Source of the DNA: Chara braunii
Lineage: Eukaryota > Streptophyta > Charophyceae > Charales > Characeae
DNA length: 64,000 nucleotides
Direction of reading: 5' to 3'
Assembly (NCBI GenBank): GCA_003427395.1
Contig: BFEA01000079.1
Location: forward strand, 2,066,586-2,130,585
The position numbers were made by a program, and so were the translations under genes. This document shows positions 48,121-59,546 of the stretch, piece by piece; positions within the stretch are counted from its first letter, which is position 1, and each line of letters begins with the position of its first letter. The notes under the pieces are model-generated. The model was not told where the DNA came from and did not search any database. It worked only from the letters and a program-made list of their open reading frames with translations.

Positions 48121-48870
48121 TAGAGGGTCTTGAGGACACTCTCAAAGTCCCTAGGGGCCCAACCTTATGCCGTCATCGAAGCGGGTGCTTGAGAGGTGAC
48201 ATGGCGGGAGGACGATCTTAAGGTCCCTAGTGGCCGAACCTTGTGCCGTCACCGAAGCGCGTGCCTGAGACGTGACATGGCGGGAGGTGGAAAGAGAGAT
48301 GGTTAAGGAGATGGGCTGTTATGTGGAGAAAGAGACCCACCAATGATAGAGAGGGGACCGCGTGAGCGAAATGGGTAGTCGTGAATCGGCTCACCTCATA
48401 GTCGGCGGGCCGCACGTGTGATGGTAACATGGACCCGGTCGAGGGAAGAAGATTCGTTGGGGTCCAGGGTGGCCGACGGGAGAAGTTGGGAAAAGAAGGG
48501 GTCAAAAAACCTCTAAACCTTAAGTAAACCCTAACCAGAGTTTTGAGGGTTAGGGTAGAGTAGCGGCGCCTGATAGGTAACATGGCGGGAGGTGGAAAGA
48601 GAAACGCGGAAGGAGGTTGTTGTTGTGTGGAGAAAGAGGCCCACCAGCGAGAGGGAGGGGACCACGTGAGCGAAATGGGTAGTCGTTAATCGGCGGCCCG
48701 CGAGTGAGATGTTAACACTGACTCAGTCGAGGGGAGAGGATCTGTTGGGTTCCAGATTGCCCGACGGGAGGAGCTGGGAAGGGAGGGGGTCAGAAAAACC
48801 CTAAACCTTAAGAAAACCCTAACCATAGTTTGGAGGATTAGGGTAGTGTAGCGGGGACCCAATCAAGAAA
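48120..48870. repeat. Tandem repeats (about 90 bp, then two 301-bp units) with telomere-like words
   Basis: The first two partial units carry GACATGGCGGGAGG (48198 and 48275). Two full units begin at 48281 and 48582. Each ends with a CCCTAAACCTTAAG-like and an AACCCTAACC-like word, which resemble interstitial plant-type telomere repeats. Confidence 0.75.
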
Positions 48871-49185
48871 AGAAAATAACAACCATGGAGAGGAGGGGAA
48901 AAGAAAAATAAATAAGTATTTAAAAAAAAAAAAAACATTATAAAAATAAATAAATAACAAATAATAATAAAAGTTTAAGAAAAAAATATATATGTATTGT
49001 TTTTTAATTTTCGACAACATTTGTCTATCTCCCATGGGGTAAGAAATGTGCCAAGAGCAAAAAAAAACTAAGAAAAACACATTAAGTTTCAAACTGCCAC
49101 AAGTTAAAGTTTTTAGAAAAATAAATAAATAAATTGGGCGGTGGAGGAGAGTGAAGAGAAAACTAAGTTTTGGATTTTTTGAAAA
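48870..49185. other. AT-rich sequence
   Basis: AAATAAATAAATAA-type tracts; nothing else is recognised. Confidence 0.5.
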
Positions 49186-49380
49186 TTTCGGCAGCATTTC
49201 GTTGCGTCGATGGGGTCGAAGTGTGTCATCAAGAATAATGAATAAATAAAAAAATGGAAACTTTTGTCAGCACTTCGCTACCCCCAAGAGGTCAAAACGT
49301 GTTGGTAGAAGAGAGTAGGGGGATAAGAAAAAATTTCAGCAGCACTTCGTTATCCCAAGGGGTCAAAATGTGCATCGATA
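49185..49380. repeat. Family A-like monomers, diverged
   Basis: ATTTCGGCAGCATTTCGTTG, TTTGTCAGCACTTCGCTACC and ATTTCAGCAGCACTTCGTTA are spaced about 75 bp apart, each followed by a GGGGTC(G/A)AA-like word. Confidence 0.55.
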
Positions 49381-49959
49381 GTATAAATAACTAAAGTGGT
49401 TAAACAACAACAACAACGAATTCTTAAATTTAAAATTTTGTTAACCAATTTTTATAAGCAAAAAAAATCGTCAAAGTTGCCTCTTGCAAATTGCGGGATT
49501 GCCCCTCCTAGTGCCTCTTGCAAATTGTGGTATTGTTCCTCTGAGTGAGGAGTGAGACTTACATGTGAGATCAGTCCCTTGAAATGCTTACTTACCGGTG
49601 GGGCCTCCTTAAGGTTGTCGGTCATCCTCTACAAATCGAAAGACCGGTCGTACTGGAATTTGGACCCCTACATGCCCTCTTTTGCAGTGATCGTATGCGG
49701 ACAGACTTCGGCCACCTTGATATAGATGGTGGATCCCACCATACAACAACCTTAGGGATGTGAAGTATACCACAACCCTTAGGTCAGCGAATTGACTTAC
49801 CGTGAGGGCACGAGTACGCAGCCCGTAGTTTGTCTATTGATGTGGTTGGGGAAGGGTAAGTTAGTGATTATGCTATGTTAATGTTTTGTTGTGTCTACCC
49901 TAATAGTGCATGTGTGCGTATATGTGTGCGCGTGTGCGTGTGTGTATGTGAGAGAGTGT
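49380..49959. other. Unassigned sequence
   Basis: A short duplicated word, TGCCTCTTGCAAATTG, lies at 49478 and 49511, and a (GT/GC)n stretch near 49915-49950. No gene. Confidence 0.4.
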
Positions 49960-50375
49960 GGGCCTCGCTCCACTACTGTCCGTTGTACGAATTCGTTGAC
50001 AGTTCACAAACAACAGTCAGAGAGTTCAAAATCCGGGAAAATGGGGCATCGCTCCACATATTGTCCGACGTAAACCTCTCTAATTCGTGAGTTCACTGCC
50101 AAACACAGTGATAGAACTACAAGACAGGGCGTCCACAGGGTTTTTGTTCGCGTAGACTCAAGGTACACTCTCCCAATTCGGGTACTCATGGTAAGTTCCT
50201 TGAAGGACTTTTCGCGAAACATTGCAGGGTTGGTAGTTGTACATTCACGAAAAGTCGATTTTCCATGGGGGTGCTGACCACTATCCAACACATTTCGCAC
50301 ATGCACAACGGGCATTACGTGGAGCAACGTCCGACTATCTGTTTTTGTATACCGGACAGTAATGGAGCGAGGCCC
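49960..50375. mobile_element. TIR element with doubled terminal repeats
   Basis: GGGCCTCGCTCCACTACTGT at the left is matched in inverted form at the right (GGGCCTCGCTCCATTACTGT, minus strand), with a few mismatches over about 31 bp. Inner copies of TCGCTCCACATATTGTCC (50049) and its inverted counterpart (about 50320) add a second pair. TGT lies on both sides as a possible 3-bp duplication. No transposase; superfamily not assigned. Confidence 0.55.
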
Positions 50376-50881
50376 TGTACGTTGCCTGCAATTTTAACAC
50401 CCTTTCGATGACAATTGGGCCAAAGGGAAGTACCTGTAGAATCAAACGTTGAAAATTACTCGATGGTAATAAACGCAACACTACGGGCTGCGAACAAAAA
50501 ACTACGAAGGTCCTAAAAATTGTTGTGGCGATGCGGTCCGTTTTCTCTTTCCGGTTTCTGTAGGCTATAGTTTGTGTTTTCCAAACATTTCTAGAGTTTT
50601 TCCGAAGGGTTTTTTTGTGTGGTCCAGCCCTAAGACTGTAGACGTCATTCTTGGAGCGATACATAGGGCCTCGCCACACGGCGGGGGAAACGAAACGAAG
50701 TAATTTTTTTTTTCATGAGGGTTCATGACGGTGGAAGTTTGTTTTTGCTTCGTTTTCTGTTGCATGGCGATATGGAGCACGCGAAACGAGAACCAGTGAG
50801 TAAGACCCCCCCCCCCCCCTCCTCCCCCAAGGACTCTTGATCGCTTGCGGAAGTCACAAAAGACAATCTACTACCTTGGAC
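50376..50881. other. Unassigned sequence
   Basis: It contains a further inverted GGAGCGATACATAGGGCCTC near 50654 that is related to the TIR element, and a C run at 50807-50820. Confidence 0.4.
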
Positions 50882-50919
50882 CTGTCTCTTATACACATCT
50901 AGATGTGTATAAGAGACAG
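50882..50919. other. Nextera mate-pair junction adapter (contaminant)
   Basis: The same exact 38-bp mosaic-end pair as at 45770-45807. Confidence 0.98.
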
Positions 50920-51154
50920 CCTTGAGGGTCCTCTTACTAGAAATGGAGTACCAGTCATGTCTTTGATAGTCGGATCCGAGTGCTATTTGCCATAACTATC
51001 AAGTGTGTTTTCGAAAGTGGTCATTTGAACTATCACCGAAAGACCTGTAGTCCAATGACTGGGTGATAATCACACTAGTCTTCTTAATCGCTAACATGTT
51101 TGAACTAAAATTGCTTCAAGGCACGAGAGAAGGTCAATAACACTTGTATTTTTT

Positions 51155-51590
51155 ATCACCACTTCAGGACAGCCTTCACCATTTCAGGATGCAGCTTGCC
51201 TAAACATGTGGTTTTTTCAGGGTCTTCGGACCTTTCACCACTTCAAGACCATTCATGTATGAAAATCCTGAATGGCCCTGCAGTGGTGAAAGCTCCGAAG
51301 ACCCTGAAAACCACCTGTTTAGGCAGGCAGCATCCTCAAGTGGTGAAGGGTGGTTTTCATGGTCTTCGGACCTTTCACCACTTCAGAACCATTCCGGATT
51401 TTCAGATTGCCCGAAACTCTCACTTGACAACTTCAGGACACCCTTCACTATTTCAGGATGCAGTCTGCCTAAACATGTGGTTTTCAGGGTCTTTGGACAT
51501 TTCACCACTTCAGCACCATTTAGGATTTTTAGACTGCCAAAAACTCTCACCTCATAATTTTCATTCCTGAATTTTCAGCTACCCGATAAC
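51155..51590. repeat. Hairpin module, artefactual copy
   Basis: Identical to 27005-27440. Confidence 0.85.
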
Positions 51591-52705
51591 CGCTTATGTC
51601 TTATCACCAAGATTCCTCAAAGTTTCTCAAAGCAATTAAAGATTCATGTACCAACTGCCCACGAGACTGCGTGGAGGAATAGTGCCTTCTCTCAATATTC
51701 CAACAAAAGTCATCAATAATCCACAGGGTTGTGACTCTCCCTACTTTGATCATAGCATGTTAGGTCACACGTCTTAGGCACATCTCTCAAATATCATTCT
51801 AAAATTTCATCGTAAATGCAACAAATTTAGCTAATAATTCTCACAAGATTTTTGGTCTTTCCTCGTCAGACTTTTACATCACAAAAATGTCAATCATCAT
51901 AGCACCTTCTTCTGGGCGCCTTCACAAACTCCACTTTCATTCATGGGGTCTAGCCAACCTTTGGGCTTCCCTCTTCTCACACAAAAGACACAACTTTGAT
52001 TGTGACATTCACATCCATTATTACTCAGGTCTTTTTCAAGTCACCATACAACAATCTTCTTTCAAAATGAAGGGTGCACCCTCCTCTACCGCACTTAAAT
52101 CTTCATCTGTTGCTTGTCAGATATGCCTAAGTACAGAGAAAGACGTTGCACTTGAAATCATCTTCACAACATGTACACACCAGGACAATCATTCACATGA
52201 GGACAAACTCACAAAATTGAGAGTGATTGCGAAAATCCACACAAGACAACGCCTGAGATCCACACATGTATACAGGGTATGGAGCTTTGTGAAAACAAGA
52301 ACCCCTGTTGATATCTAAAAAAAACATAAATATTATACAAGGTAAGAAAATGTCAAAATGTCGAAAAACCAAAGTCCAGATGTTAATGTAGCTGCGACAT
52401 CACTCTGACACGTGTCTCATATACCACACCCTAAACTAAAGAAACTCTTAATATATACATATCAATGTCATCAAAACACTTCACATTACTGAAGAATAGA
52501 AAGGTCAAAAATGGTTACTCTCAGTGTTGTCTCTATATACACCGAAGTTGAATATCCCTCGTGACTCAGTCACTCAATCATTGATGTACATGAGTCTGAT
52601 TCAATCCTCAATGTACTTCTCTATATACATATCATTCACTAGGACTGAGTGTCAAGTCTCGCATATCTCTTAACTCTAGACCTTTTCGAACCCTACTGGG
52701 AAACA

Positions 52706-53815
52706 CTAGTCTTGGTCACTCATGACCTGCTGCAACTGCCTGTACAGTTGTGTCCTCACCCCATCACGAGTCTTAGGCACAAAAACTCCATTCCCATCTC
52801 TCCAAAATCCAGAGGACTCCCTTGTGGCCAATCCATTTCCCTCATCTTTGAGGCTCTTGGGGTAATCGTTGGATCGATGCTTGCCCTTCTTGTAGTAAAA
52901 ACACTTTCCAATCTTCTTCTGAGCTACCATGTCTTCCACTTGCGAGGGGATAGATGAGGAGGCTGCTGTGATCTCGCTCGTGACCTCCTGCTGAGGAATC
53001 CCTGAAGAAGTAGGACATGTTGCTATCTCGTCTGTCTGTGCCAATTGCGCATTCACTTGCCCTTCCGGCCCAGATTCAGTGGCCCAAGATCCCAACGCAT
53101 CCTCCAACCTTGTGATAAGAGGCATATGCTGTGGTGTAGCTGACTCCTGACAACCCTCCAGGTCTCCCATCGTTTCAGCCTCAACTATAACCTGGTCCGC
53201 GCTCTCCTGTAGCTCCTACATACTCATAGTCTCTCCCTGTGTCGTAGGTAAAATGCCCTCGTTCCTTGTGGTCATACCTGATTATCTCACCTATTGTCTC
53301 ATTTGCACTTGCTGAACTGCTAAGGAAGTAGGGGTCTGTCACTCAAATTTTTCAACCTCAGATTCTTTCCTTGTCAGTATCTCATCAGGCTCCAACATCA
53401 CCTTGTCTAGTAAGGGAATCTCCTCCCCCTTCTGCGGTCTAGCTCCTTCTTCCCTCTTCTTGCATTTGAAGAGTTCCTCAACAGACTTCCCTCTGATCTC
53501 ATACCTCTGAATTTTGGTCTAGTCCACCACTGCAGTGAGAACTCCCTGCTTGATCTGGGACTCCATGCCCTTCAGCCTCTTCTCTCATTCAACCTCCTTT
53601 GTCTGGAATGAGGCATGTTGGTTGTGGATGTACGTCCGCAACACCTCGGTGATCTTGTTGAGGGTTTGGTTGATCATCTTGAGGGCTCCATTCTCAACCC
53701 AAATATCTATCATGTCCGTCTTCACAGCCTCCACCTCCTTTCCTTGCCTTTTAAGTTCCTTCTTCAAATCTTCAACATCTCTTTCTCAGTCCACCCTCTG
53801 ACCATTGTTATTTCG
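52706..53815 (-). pseudogene. Ty3/Gypsy-type gag relic, artefactual copy
   Basis: Identical to 28556-29665, including all in-frame stops. Confidence 0.6.
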
Positions 53816-54164
53816 GGCGGCCAGGCCGTGCAAGGGCCAAAGTAGGTCTCGACAAAAAAAAAAAAAAAAAACAAATCGGAAAAATCTGCAAAAAAACTAT
53901 GTTATGCAGAAAAAAAAACTGAACAACTTTTACCTTAGGGTTATATCCAAAGTCTTTACCAAAAATAAAAAAATAAAAATAAAGTTAAAAAATTATTTTA
54001 TTTATTCATTATTATTATTACTGTTTGGCTCGGTGGGGGAAGTGGTCCCGAACCACTCTGGTAGCCTAGATTTTTACATATTTTTTTTCCCACTTTTTTT
54101 TTTTTTTTTTTTTTTCATATTTGTTTATTTTTTTTAATTCCCCTCTGTTTTTTATTTTAATTTN

Positions 54165-55090
54165 GGGAGACTATCACTTTGTGAACGCAAAGGGAACGGG
54201 AGCGGCCGCCGCTGCTTCTGGCCTGTTTTGATTTCGACCACGACAGGCTTCGAATTCAAACCACTACTCTACCTGACGTTGAAAATTTGGGGGACCGGTA
54301 ACACAGGTCCATGAGGGCTACCAGTAGCACAGAGTGGAGAACCGGCCGAGTGGTGAATATGGAAAATGGGATGAATTTGTGCTATAAGTTATTTCATGGT
54401 TGAGACAATTTTTTTTTATTTTTTTAGATATTTTTTCTGAAAAGATCATGACCAAATCTACGGACCCTCAAATTTTCAGACTTGTTTACGAGTTTTTCTG
54501 AGCGTGAAAAAGCTTTGAAATAGGGGTACTTTTCCCGTTGACCCACAAGTTGTCGTGTGCCAAAAATGGAAAAAGTGACGAATTGGCGCGGCATTTATTT
54601 CATGGTCTAAACGATTTTATTTTATTTTTTTGATATTTTTCCTGGAAAGATAACGACCTGGCCTACCTGATATCAAATTTTCAGATCTTTTCTCCAATTA
54701 TTCTGCGTACGAAAAATGGCCAAAGGTGGCGCTCGAAAATTGCAAGATTGGACCCGCCTGCGCCTGCCAGTCGGCGCCCCCCCTAAAAACCNGCCCTAAC
54801 TCACCACAGGGCCTGCGTCCACGCCATTTCAGATTCGAAATTTCAAGGTCCTAATGCCACGGGCAGCTACCGGTCCTGCACTTCCTTGAACTGCCTATTT
54901 CCCACGAATTGGACCCCCAGCAAATACACCACCCTTCCCACTACCGCACCGGTAACGACGACGAAAAATGTTCAATGTCTCAATGTCTCAGGGGCATAAA
55001 ACGCAACCCTGACGGGCTGCGAACACCCTGGACTCGAAAAAAAAAAAGAAGTGGTAGGTAGGTAGTGTGAGTAGTGAGAAGAATAAACTT
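54165..55090. repeat. Unassigned sequence with a diverged tandem pair
   Basis: Segments beginning near 54360 and 54567 share ATTTCATGGT(T/C)(G/T)A(G/A)AC and CCTGATATCAAATTTTCAGA-like stretches. A single N lies at 54792. No gene. Confidence 0.5.
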
Positions 55091-55094
55091 AGGG

Positions 55095-55175
55095 GCGGGC
55101 CTACCATAGCTCAGTTGCTACGCCGATGAACTGGTGAAAAAGACAGGCCCAGGTTCGTACCCGAAGCGATCAGAC
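55095..55175 (+). mobile_element. tRNA-like SINE head
   Basis: A-box-like TAGCTCAGTTGCTACG and B-box-like GGTTCGTACCC, with GATGAACTGGTGAAAAAGAC between, related to the heads at 46849 and 55228. Confidence 0.5.
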
Positions 55176-55227
55176 ATAATTCAGTGGGCGAACGGACAAC
55201 AGAGCGATTTCTTTGTTGTTTGTGTAT

Positions 55228-55300
55228 TTTGGTCATCGGCTCCCATTGGAGTTCGAACTCCGGTCTGTATTTCGACAGTTGGGGTGTGTACCAACTGAGG
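55228..55300 (-). mobile_element. tRNA-like SINE head
   Basis: The minus strand has CCCTCAGTTGGTACAC (A-box-like) and GGAGTTCGAACTCC (B-box-like), with CTGTCGAAATACAGAC between. It abuts or overlaps the MITE at 55291. Confidence 0.5.
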
Positions 55301-55425
55301 GCACGCTCACACTAGAACTATGTATGCATTTTTGGACGGAATTGCGGCCAGATACATTAAGGTATGGCCGTGAATGCGGTCATATACGTTTGAGATACTG
55401 CTAGTGTGAGTACGCCCTGAGTTGG
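55291..55425. mobile_element. 135-bp MITE with 25-bp inverted ends
   Basis: CCAACTGAGGGCACGCTCAC at the left and CCAACTCAGGGCGTACTCAC (minus strand) at the right; 21 of 25 terminal positions match. The interior is partly palindromic too (GCGGCCAGATAC / ATGGCCGTGAATGCGGTC). No clear target duplication. Confidence 0.6.
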
Positions 55426-55924
55426 CCAGTTGGCGAGAGCAATTTCCTGGACGCGAGTCCAGAAGCTCCTGGAGGTAATGGAAGACACATTTGCAGATAT
55501 TCTGATTCGCTCTAAACGGCTTATTTATGACTTTGGCCGTATGACTTGGGCGCGCTTGTCTAGTGGACATTCATGAGATGTCTTGTCTAGTTGTTCCGCC
55601 GCGTGTCGGTCGACCTGTGCGCCCGTTTCTGTTGCAACATTTGAGCTGCCGTGACGGATAGTGCGATCAAGCCAGGAGGAGCACGGCGAAGAGACCATGT
55701 CGGAGTCAAACCAGGGGGCATAGTAGGCACGCGATTTGGATATGCCGTCTTGTGTGTACGTGGTTGTGTCTATTGAGCATGTGCGCATAAGCCTCGCCTG
55801 AAGAGCGGAGATAGTTGATGCAAGGGGGAGTTGTGTTCTCACGCATCAGAGAAATTGTCCGTCGTCCTTTTTTTCCTTTTTCTTTTGTGTGTGTGTCTTT
55901 TCCCTCTTTTTTTTTTTTTTTTTT
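55426..55924. other. Unassigned sequence ending in a T run
   Basis: Only short frames; runs into the gap. Confidence 0.4.
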
Positions 55925-56811
55925 NNNNNNNNNNNNNNNNNNNNNNNNNNNNNNNNNNNNNNNNNNNNNNNNNNNNNNNNNNNNNNNNNNNNNNNNNNNN
56001 NNNNNNNNNNNNNNNNNNNNNNNNNNNNNNNNNNNNNNNNNNNNNNNNNNNNNNNNNNNNNNNNNNNNNNNNNNNNNNNNNNNNNNNNNNNNNNNNNNNN
56101 NNNNNNNNNNNNNNNNNNNNNNNNNNNNNNNNNNNNNNNNNNNNNNNNNNNNNNNNNNNNNNNNNNNNNNNNNNNNNNNNNNNNNNNNNNNNNNNNNNNN
56201 NNNNNNNNNNNNNNNNNNNNNNNNNNNNNNNNNNNNNNNNNNNNNNNNNNNNNNNNNNNNNNNNNNNNNNNNNNNNNNNNNNNNNNNNNNNNNNNNNNNN
56301 NNNNNNNNNNNNNNNNNNNNNNNNNNNNNNNNNNNNNNNNNNNNNNNNNNNNNNNNNNNNNNNNNNNNNNNNNNNNNNNNNNNNNNNNNNNNNNNNNNNN
56401 NNNNNNNNNNNNNNNNNNNNNNNNNNNNNNNNNNNNNNNNNNNNNNNNNNNNNNNNNNNNNNNNNNNNNNNNNNNNNNNNNNNNNNNNNNNNNNNNNNNN
56501 NNNNNNNNNNNNNNNNNNNNNNNNNNNNNNNNNNNNNNNNNNNNNNNNNNNNNNNNNNNNNNNNNNNNNNNNNNNNNNNNNNNNNNNNNNNNNNNNNNNN
56601 NNNNNNNNNNNNNNNNNNNNNNNNNNNNNNNNNNNNNNNNNNNNNNNNNNNNNNNNNNNNNNNNNNNNNNNNNNNNNNNNNNNNNNNNNNNNNNNNNNNN
56701 NNNNNNNNNNNNNNNNNNNNNNNNNNNNNNNNNNNNNNNNNNNNNNNNNNNNNNNNNNNNNNNNNNNNNNNNNNNNNNNNNNNNNNNNNNNNNNNNNNNN
56801 NNNNNNNNNNN
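55925..56811. other. Assembly gap (Ns)
   Basis: 887 unknown bases between poly-T tracts. Confidence 1.
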
Positions 56812-56848
<37 letters not shown>

Positions 56849-56945
56849 CTGTGTGTGTGTGTGTTTCACAGGTCTTTGGTAGACATCCTACTTGATTATC
56901 GTCGTCGTGGGTGATAGGAGTTTCCCTTATGATCGGTGTTGTTAA

Positions 56946-57195
56946 GGTTCTCCGCCATTATTCCCCCTGTTGTTCAGGTCCTCCCCGCACGCGCGCGCTT
57001 CCTGCGCGCTGCTATTCCGACGTCTTTAAGGTCCTCTGCTGTTATTCCCCCTGTTCTTGAGATTCTCACCGCACACGTGCGCTTCCTGCTGCAGCTGTTC
57101 CGATTTTTTGAGGCTCGCCGTCATTGTTCCCCCTGTTGTTCAGGTCCTCCCCGCGCACGCGCGCTTCCTGCCGGTGCTGTTCCCCTCTTCCTTCG
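56946..57195. repeat. 82-bp tandem repeat, three copies
   Basis: Each unit holds TATTCCCCCTGTTGTTCAGG-like and GCGCTTCCTGC words; copies start near 56946, 57029 and 57112. Open frames across it are a by-product of the repeat. Confidence 0.85.
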
Positions 57196-57586
57196 CTGCC
57201 CAGTTTGTGCGCTCTCACACCCGCGTTTGTGCGCTCTCACTCCCGCACGTGACAAGGTGTGTTGTTTTAAGTGAAAAAAACACCAGGGCAGGCAAGAGGG
57301 TAAACCACGCCGGAGAAGGGTATATGCGGGTATGTCTACTTAGTCTGGGCGGATGTCTCACACGCGCGTCACGTGATCTTGCTCATTCTCTCATATAGTC
57401 TTTCATACCTGTAATCTCCTGATGAGTTGGTGGCGAACTTTCCACGAAACAGCCTGGTGGCATAGTCGAACCTTCTCTTGTTCCAAGCATGTCAGCACGC
57501 AAACGGTCTGGATCTCGTACGTCTTTTTTTTGTGGAGTTGTGTGTGTATAGCGAACACGTCAACACACATGTACAGTTACGACTAG
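57196..57586. other. Unassigned sequence
   Basis: No supported gene. Confidence 0.4.
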
Positions 57587-57686
57587 CTTCCCCCGAATAC
57601 AACGTACGGCCATTATAGCTGCTGTATTTGGGGTATCTTTCAGTCTAAATACAGCTATGATGACCGAGCGTTGTATTCGGGGGAAG
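57587..57686. mobile_element. 100-bp palindromic MITE, copy 1
   Basis: Ends CTTCCCCCGAATACAACG / CGTTGTATTCGGGGGAAG. The interior is also a dyad (AGCTGCTGTATTTGG / AAATACAGCT). A related element is at 59155-59248. Confidence 0.75.
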
Positions 57687-58730
57687 AAGGTAGTATTTCA
57701 TGAACGTTCTTCGAGATATGAAGGTGCTGGCTGGTGGGATGATCTACTTCTTTTTCCTGCGTGGATCGTCATTTTTTTTTTTTTTTTTTTTTTGGGATCG
57801 TCATTTCTCTCGAATCTGATGAACGAGCGTTCTTTTCTGTTTGCCTCTTGGCTGATTCTGGTCGCAGCATGATGTCGACGCAGGGAAACTGAAGCGTGTT
57901 GTAGTAGCGGATGGAGCCGTGGTGAGGATCCAGGTATATAAGAACTTCCGGAACTCTAGATTTTCCTCTTTTTTTTTCGAATTTATTGATGTGCTACGAT
58001 AGTCCACGGATCAGATAGCGTCCAGGTAAGCAGTTTCGGCAGCTTTTTTTTTTTTTTTTTTTTTTTTTGGCTGAAAATGGACCAGGGATTCGATACTGAA
58101 CGGATCAGAACAGACATCCGTCCGGCAAGGAGAAAGACGATGGTGAAGTGGATTTAACAAATTGAAACAAGACCGACCTGCTTTTGAAATTAGCATTGAA
58201 TCGGGGGGCGGAAGAGAGGGGGAGGGGGGGAGGGGGGGAAGGGAAAGGGCCTGACTAGTAGTGGTTGTGAGAGTTGGTCGTGCTGCGAGGGTCGGCAGGT
58301 ATGATGACGATTGGGCCTCATAAATATGCCGGTTCGAGTCCCCACGACAGCAGCAACAGCAGCAATGTGTCTGTGCTTCTGTCGAGGAATAGTACCGGTA
58401 GTACCAGAAAAATCCTCTGTGGCTCACGTGTTTCTCTAGTATGTTTAGTTCTATTCATTGATTGGTTTTCTCCGGAGACTGACTTGATGATATCATCTGT
58501 TGTTTGTGGCATAATTGAATTTCATTTTTGTATAGGTTGAGCGGCGGCTGCCCCCACCCCCGTGTGTCATAGCGACCCACTTGCACACAGCCAAAAGGCA
58601 AAGAGGCAAGGAAAAGAGGAAGGGAACAGCCAAATACAACAAAAGACAGGGGCCAACAAGCAACAGGATCAAAAAACGGATTCTAGATGACGAGTCACAC
58701 ATGCAACTACCGGCCCTCCTTCCTTTATAG
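57687..58730. other. Unassigned sequence with poly-T and poly-G tracts
   Basis: T runs at 57773-57793 and 58046-58068 and a G-rich run at 58203-58240. No gene. Confidence 0.45.
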
Positions 58731-59345
58731 GCCAAACGACGGGACAAGACCACCCAGGATATCAAAACACTTTTTTTTGTCTACAAAAAGTAATCCCAGA
58801 TACATATTTGTATACAGCATATGACCTTATTCGTCATCAAGATGTTGTTATTCCTATTCGCAAACCGTTCGTACTGGGACACCATCAACATAAAAGACAA
58901 TCCCAGACCACGATTCCTACATAAAAGCACTCCCCCCTTCCTCCCCCCCCCCCCCCCCCTCCTCTTTCATAGCCCGAACAGCGGGAAATAACCAACCAAG
59001 CAGGACGCCAAGAGGATTAAAAAAAAACATAAAAGACAATCCCATATGACGATTCCCACACAAAAGCACCGCCCCCAAATACACAGGCCGAACAACGGGA
59101 AACAACCAACCAACCAGGATGCCAAGACAATAAAAAAGAACCCGGAAAACCCTGTTCCCCCGAACACAACGCACCCTTATTTTGGCTGTATCTTGCCGGA
59201 AATATAGCTTGTATACATTCATTTTAGGGTGCGTTATGTTCGGGGGAAGACGGTAGTCCCACATGAAAGCACCGCTACGCTCGCCGAAGTAGAGCGAATC
59301 GAACAACGGGACAAAACCAACCGGGTTCAACCTATCATGACATTC
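58730..59345. repeat. 116-bp minisatellite
   Basis: Units with GCCGAACAACGGGAAACAAC and CCCATATGACGATTCCCACA occur near 58734, 58865, 58973, 59089 and 59300. The MITE at 59155-59248 splits one unit. Confidence 0.8.
59155..59248. mobile_element. 94-bp palindromic MITE, copy 2
   Basis: TTCCCCCGAACACAACGCAC / GTGCGTTATGTTCGGGGGAA ends; same family as 57587-57686. It sits inside the 116-bp minisatellite. Confidence 0.75.
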
Positions 59346-59508
59346 TTTATGTCCTCCTCTCCTGCGATCTCGCGGAGGGCGCTTGGCGCTTGTGGATGTG
59401 TAATCAATCCTCCTCTTTTTGTGACGGAGAAAAAATGTTGTTGGTCAAGCAAAATAGTAGGCCAACTGACGCTTCTCTTCCTGTTACCGCGCCATGAGAT
59501 CCTAAGCC
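59345..59508. repeat. 164-bp duplication, left copy
   Basis: Identical to 59547-59710 at constant offset 202; the adapter lies between the two. Confidence 0.95.
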
Positions 59509-59546
59509 CTGTCTCTTATACACATCTAGATGTGTATAAGAGACAG
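59509..59546. other. Nextera mate-pair junction adapter (contaminant)
   Basis: Third exact copy of the 38-bp mosaic-end pair. Confidence 0.98.

Larger units (their letters stand above)
50920..54163. repeat. 3244-bp exact copy of 26770-30013 (probable artefact)
   Basis: Begins immediately after the adapter and ends at a single N. It contains the hairpin module (51155-51590) and the gag relic (52706-53815, minus) unchanged. Confidence 0.95.

Noticed and set aside
50920-54163. A real 3.2-kb segmental duplication or recent retroelement copy.
   Set aside because: It begins exactly at a library adapter, ends at a single N, and stops where the source copy meets an N gap. Technical duplication is far likelier.
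55706-56914. Open frames of over 300 codons around 55.7-56.9 kb.
   Set aside because: They consist almost entirely of the N gap and flanking homopolymers.
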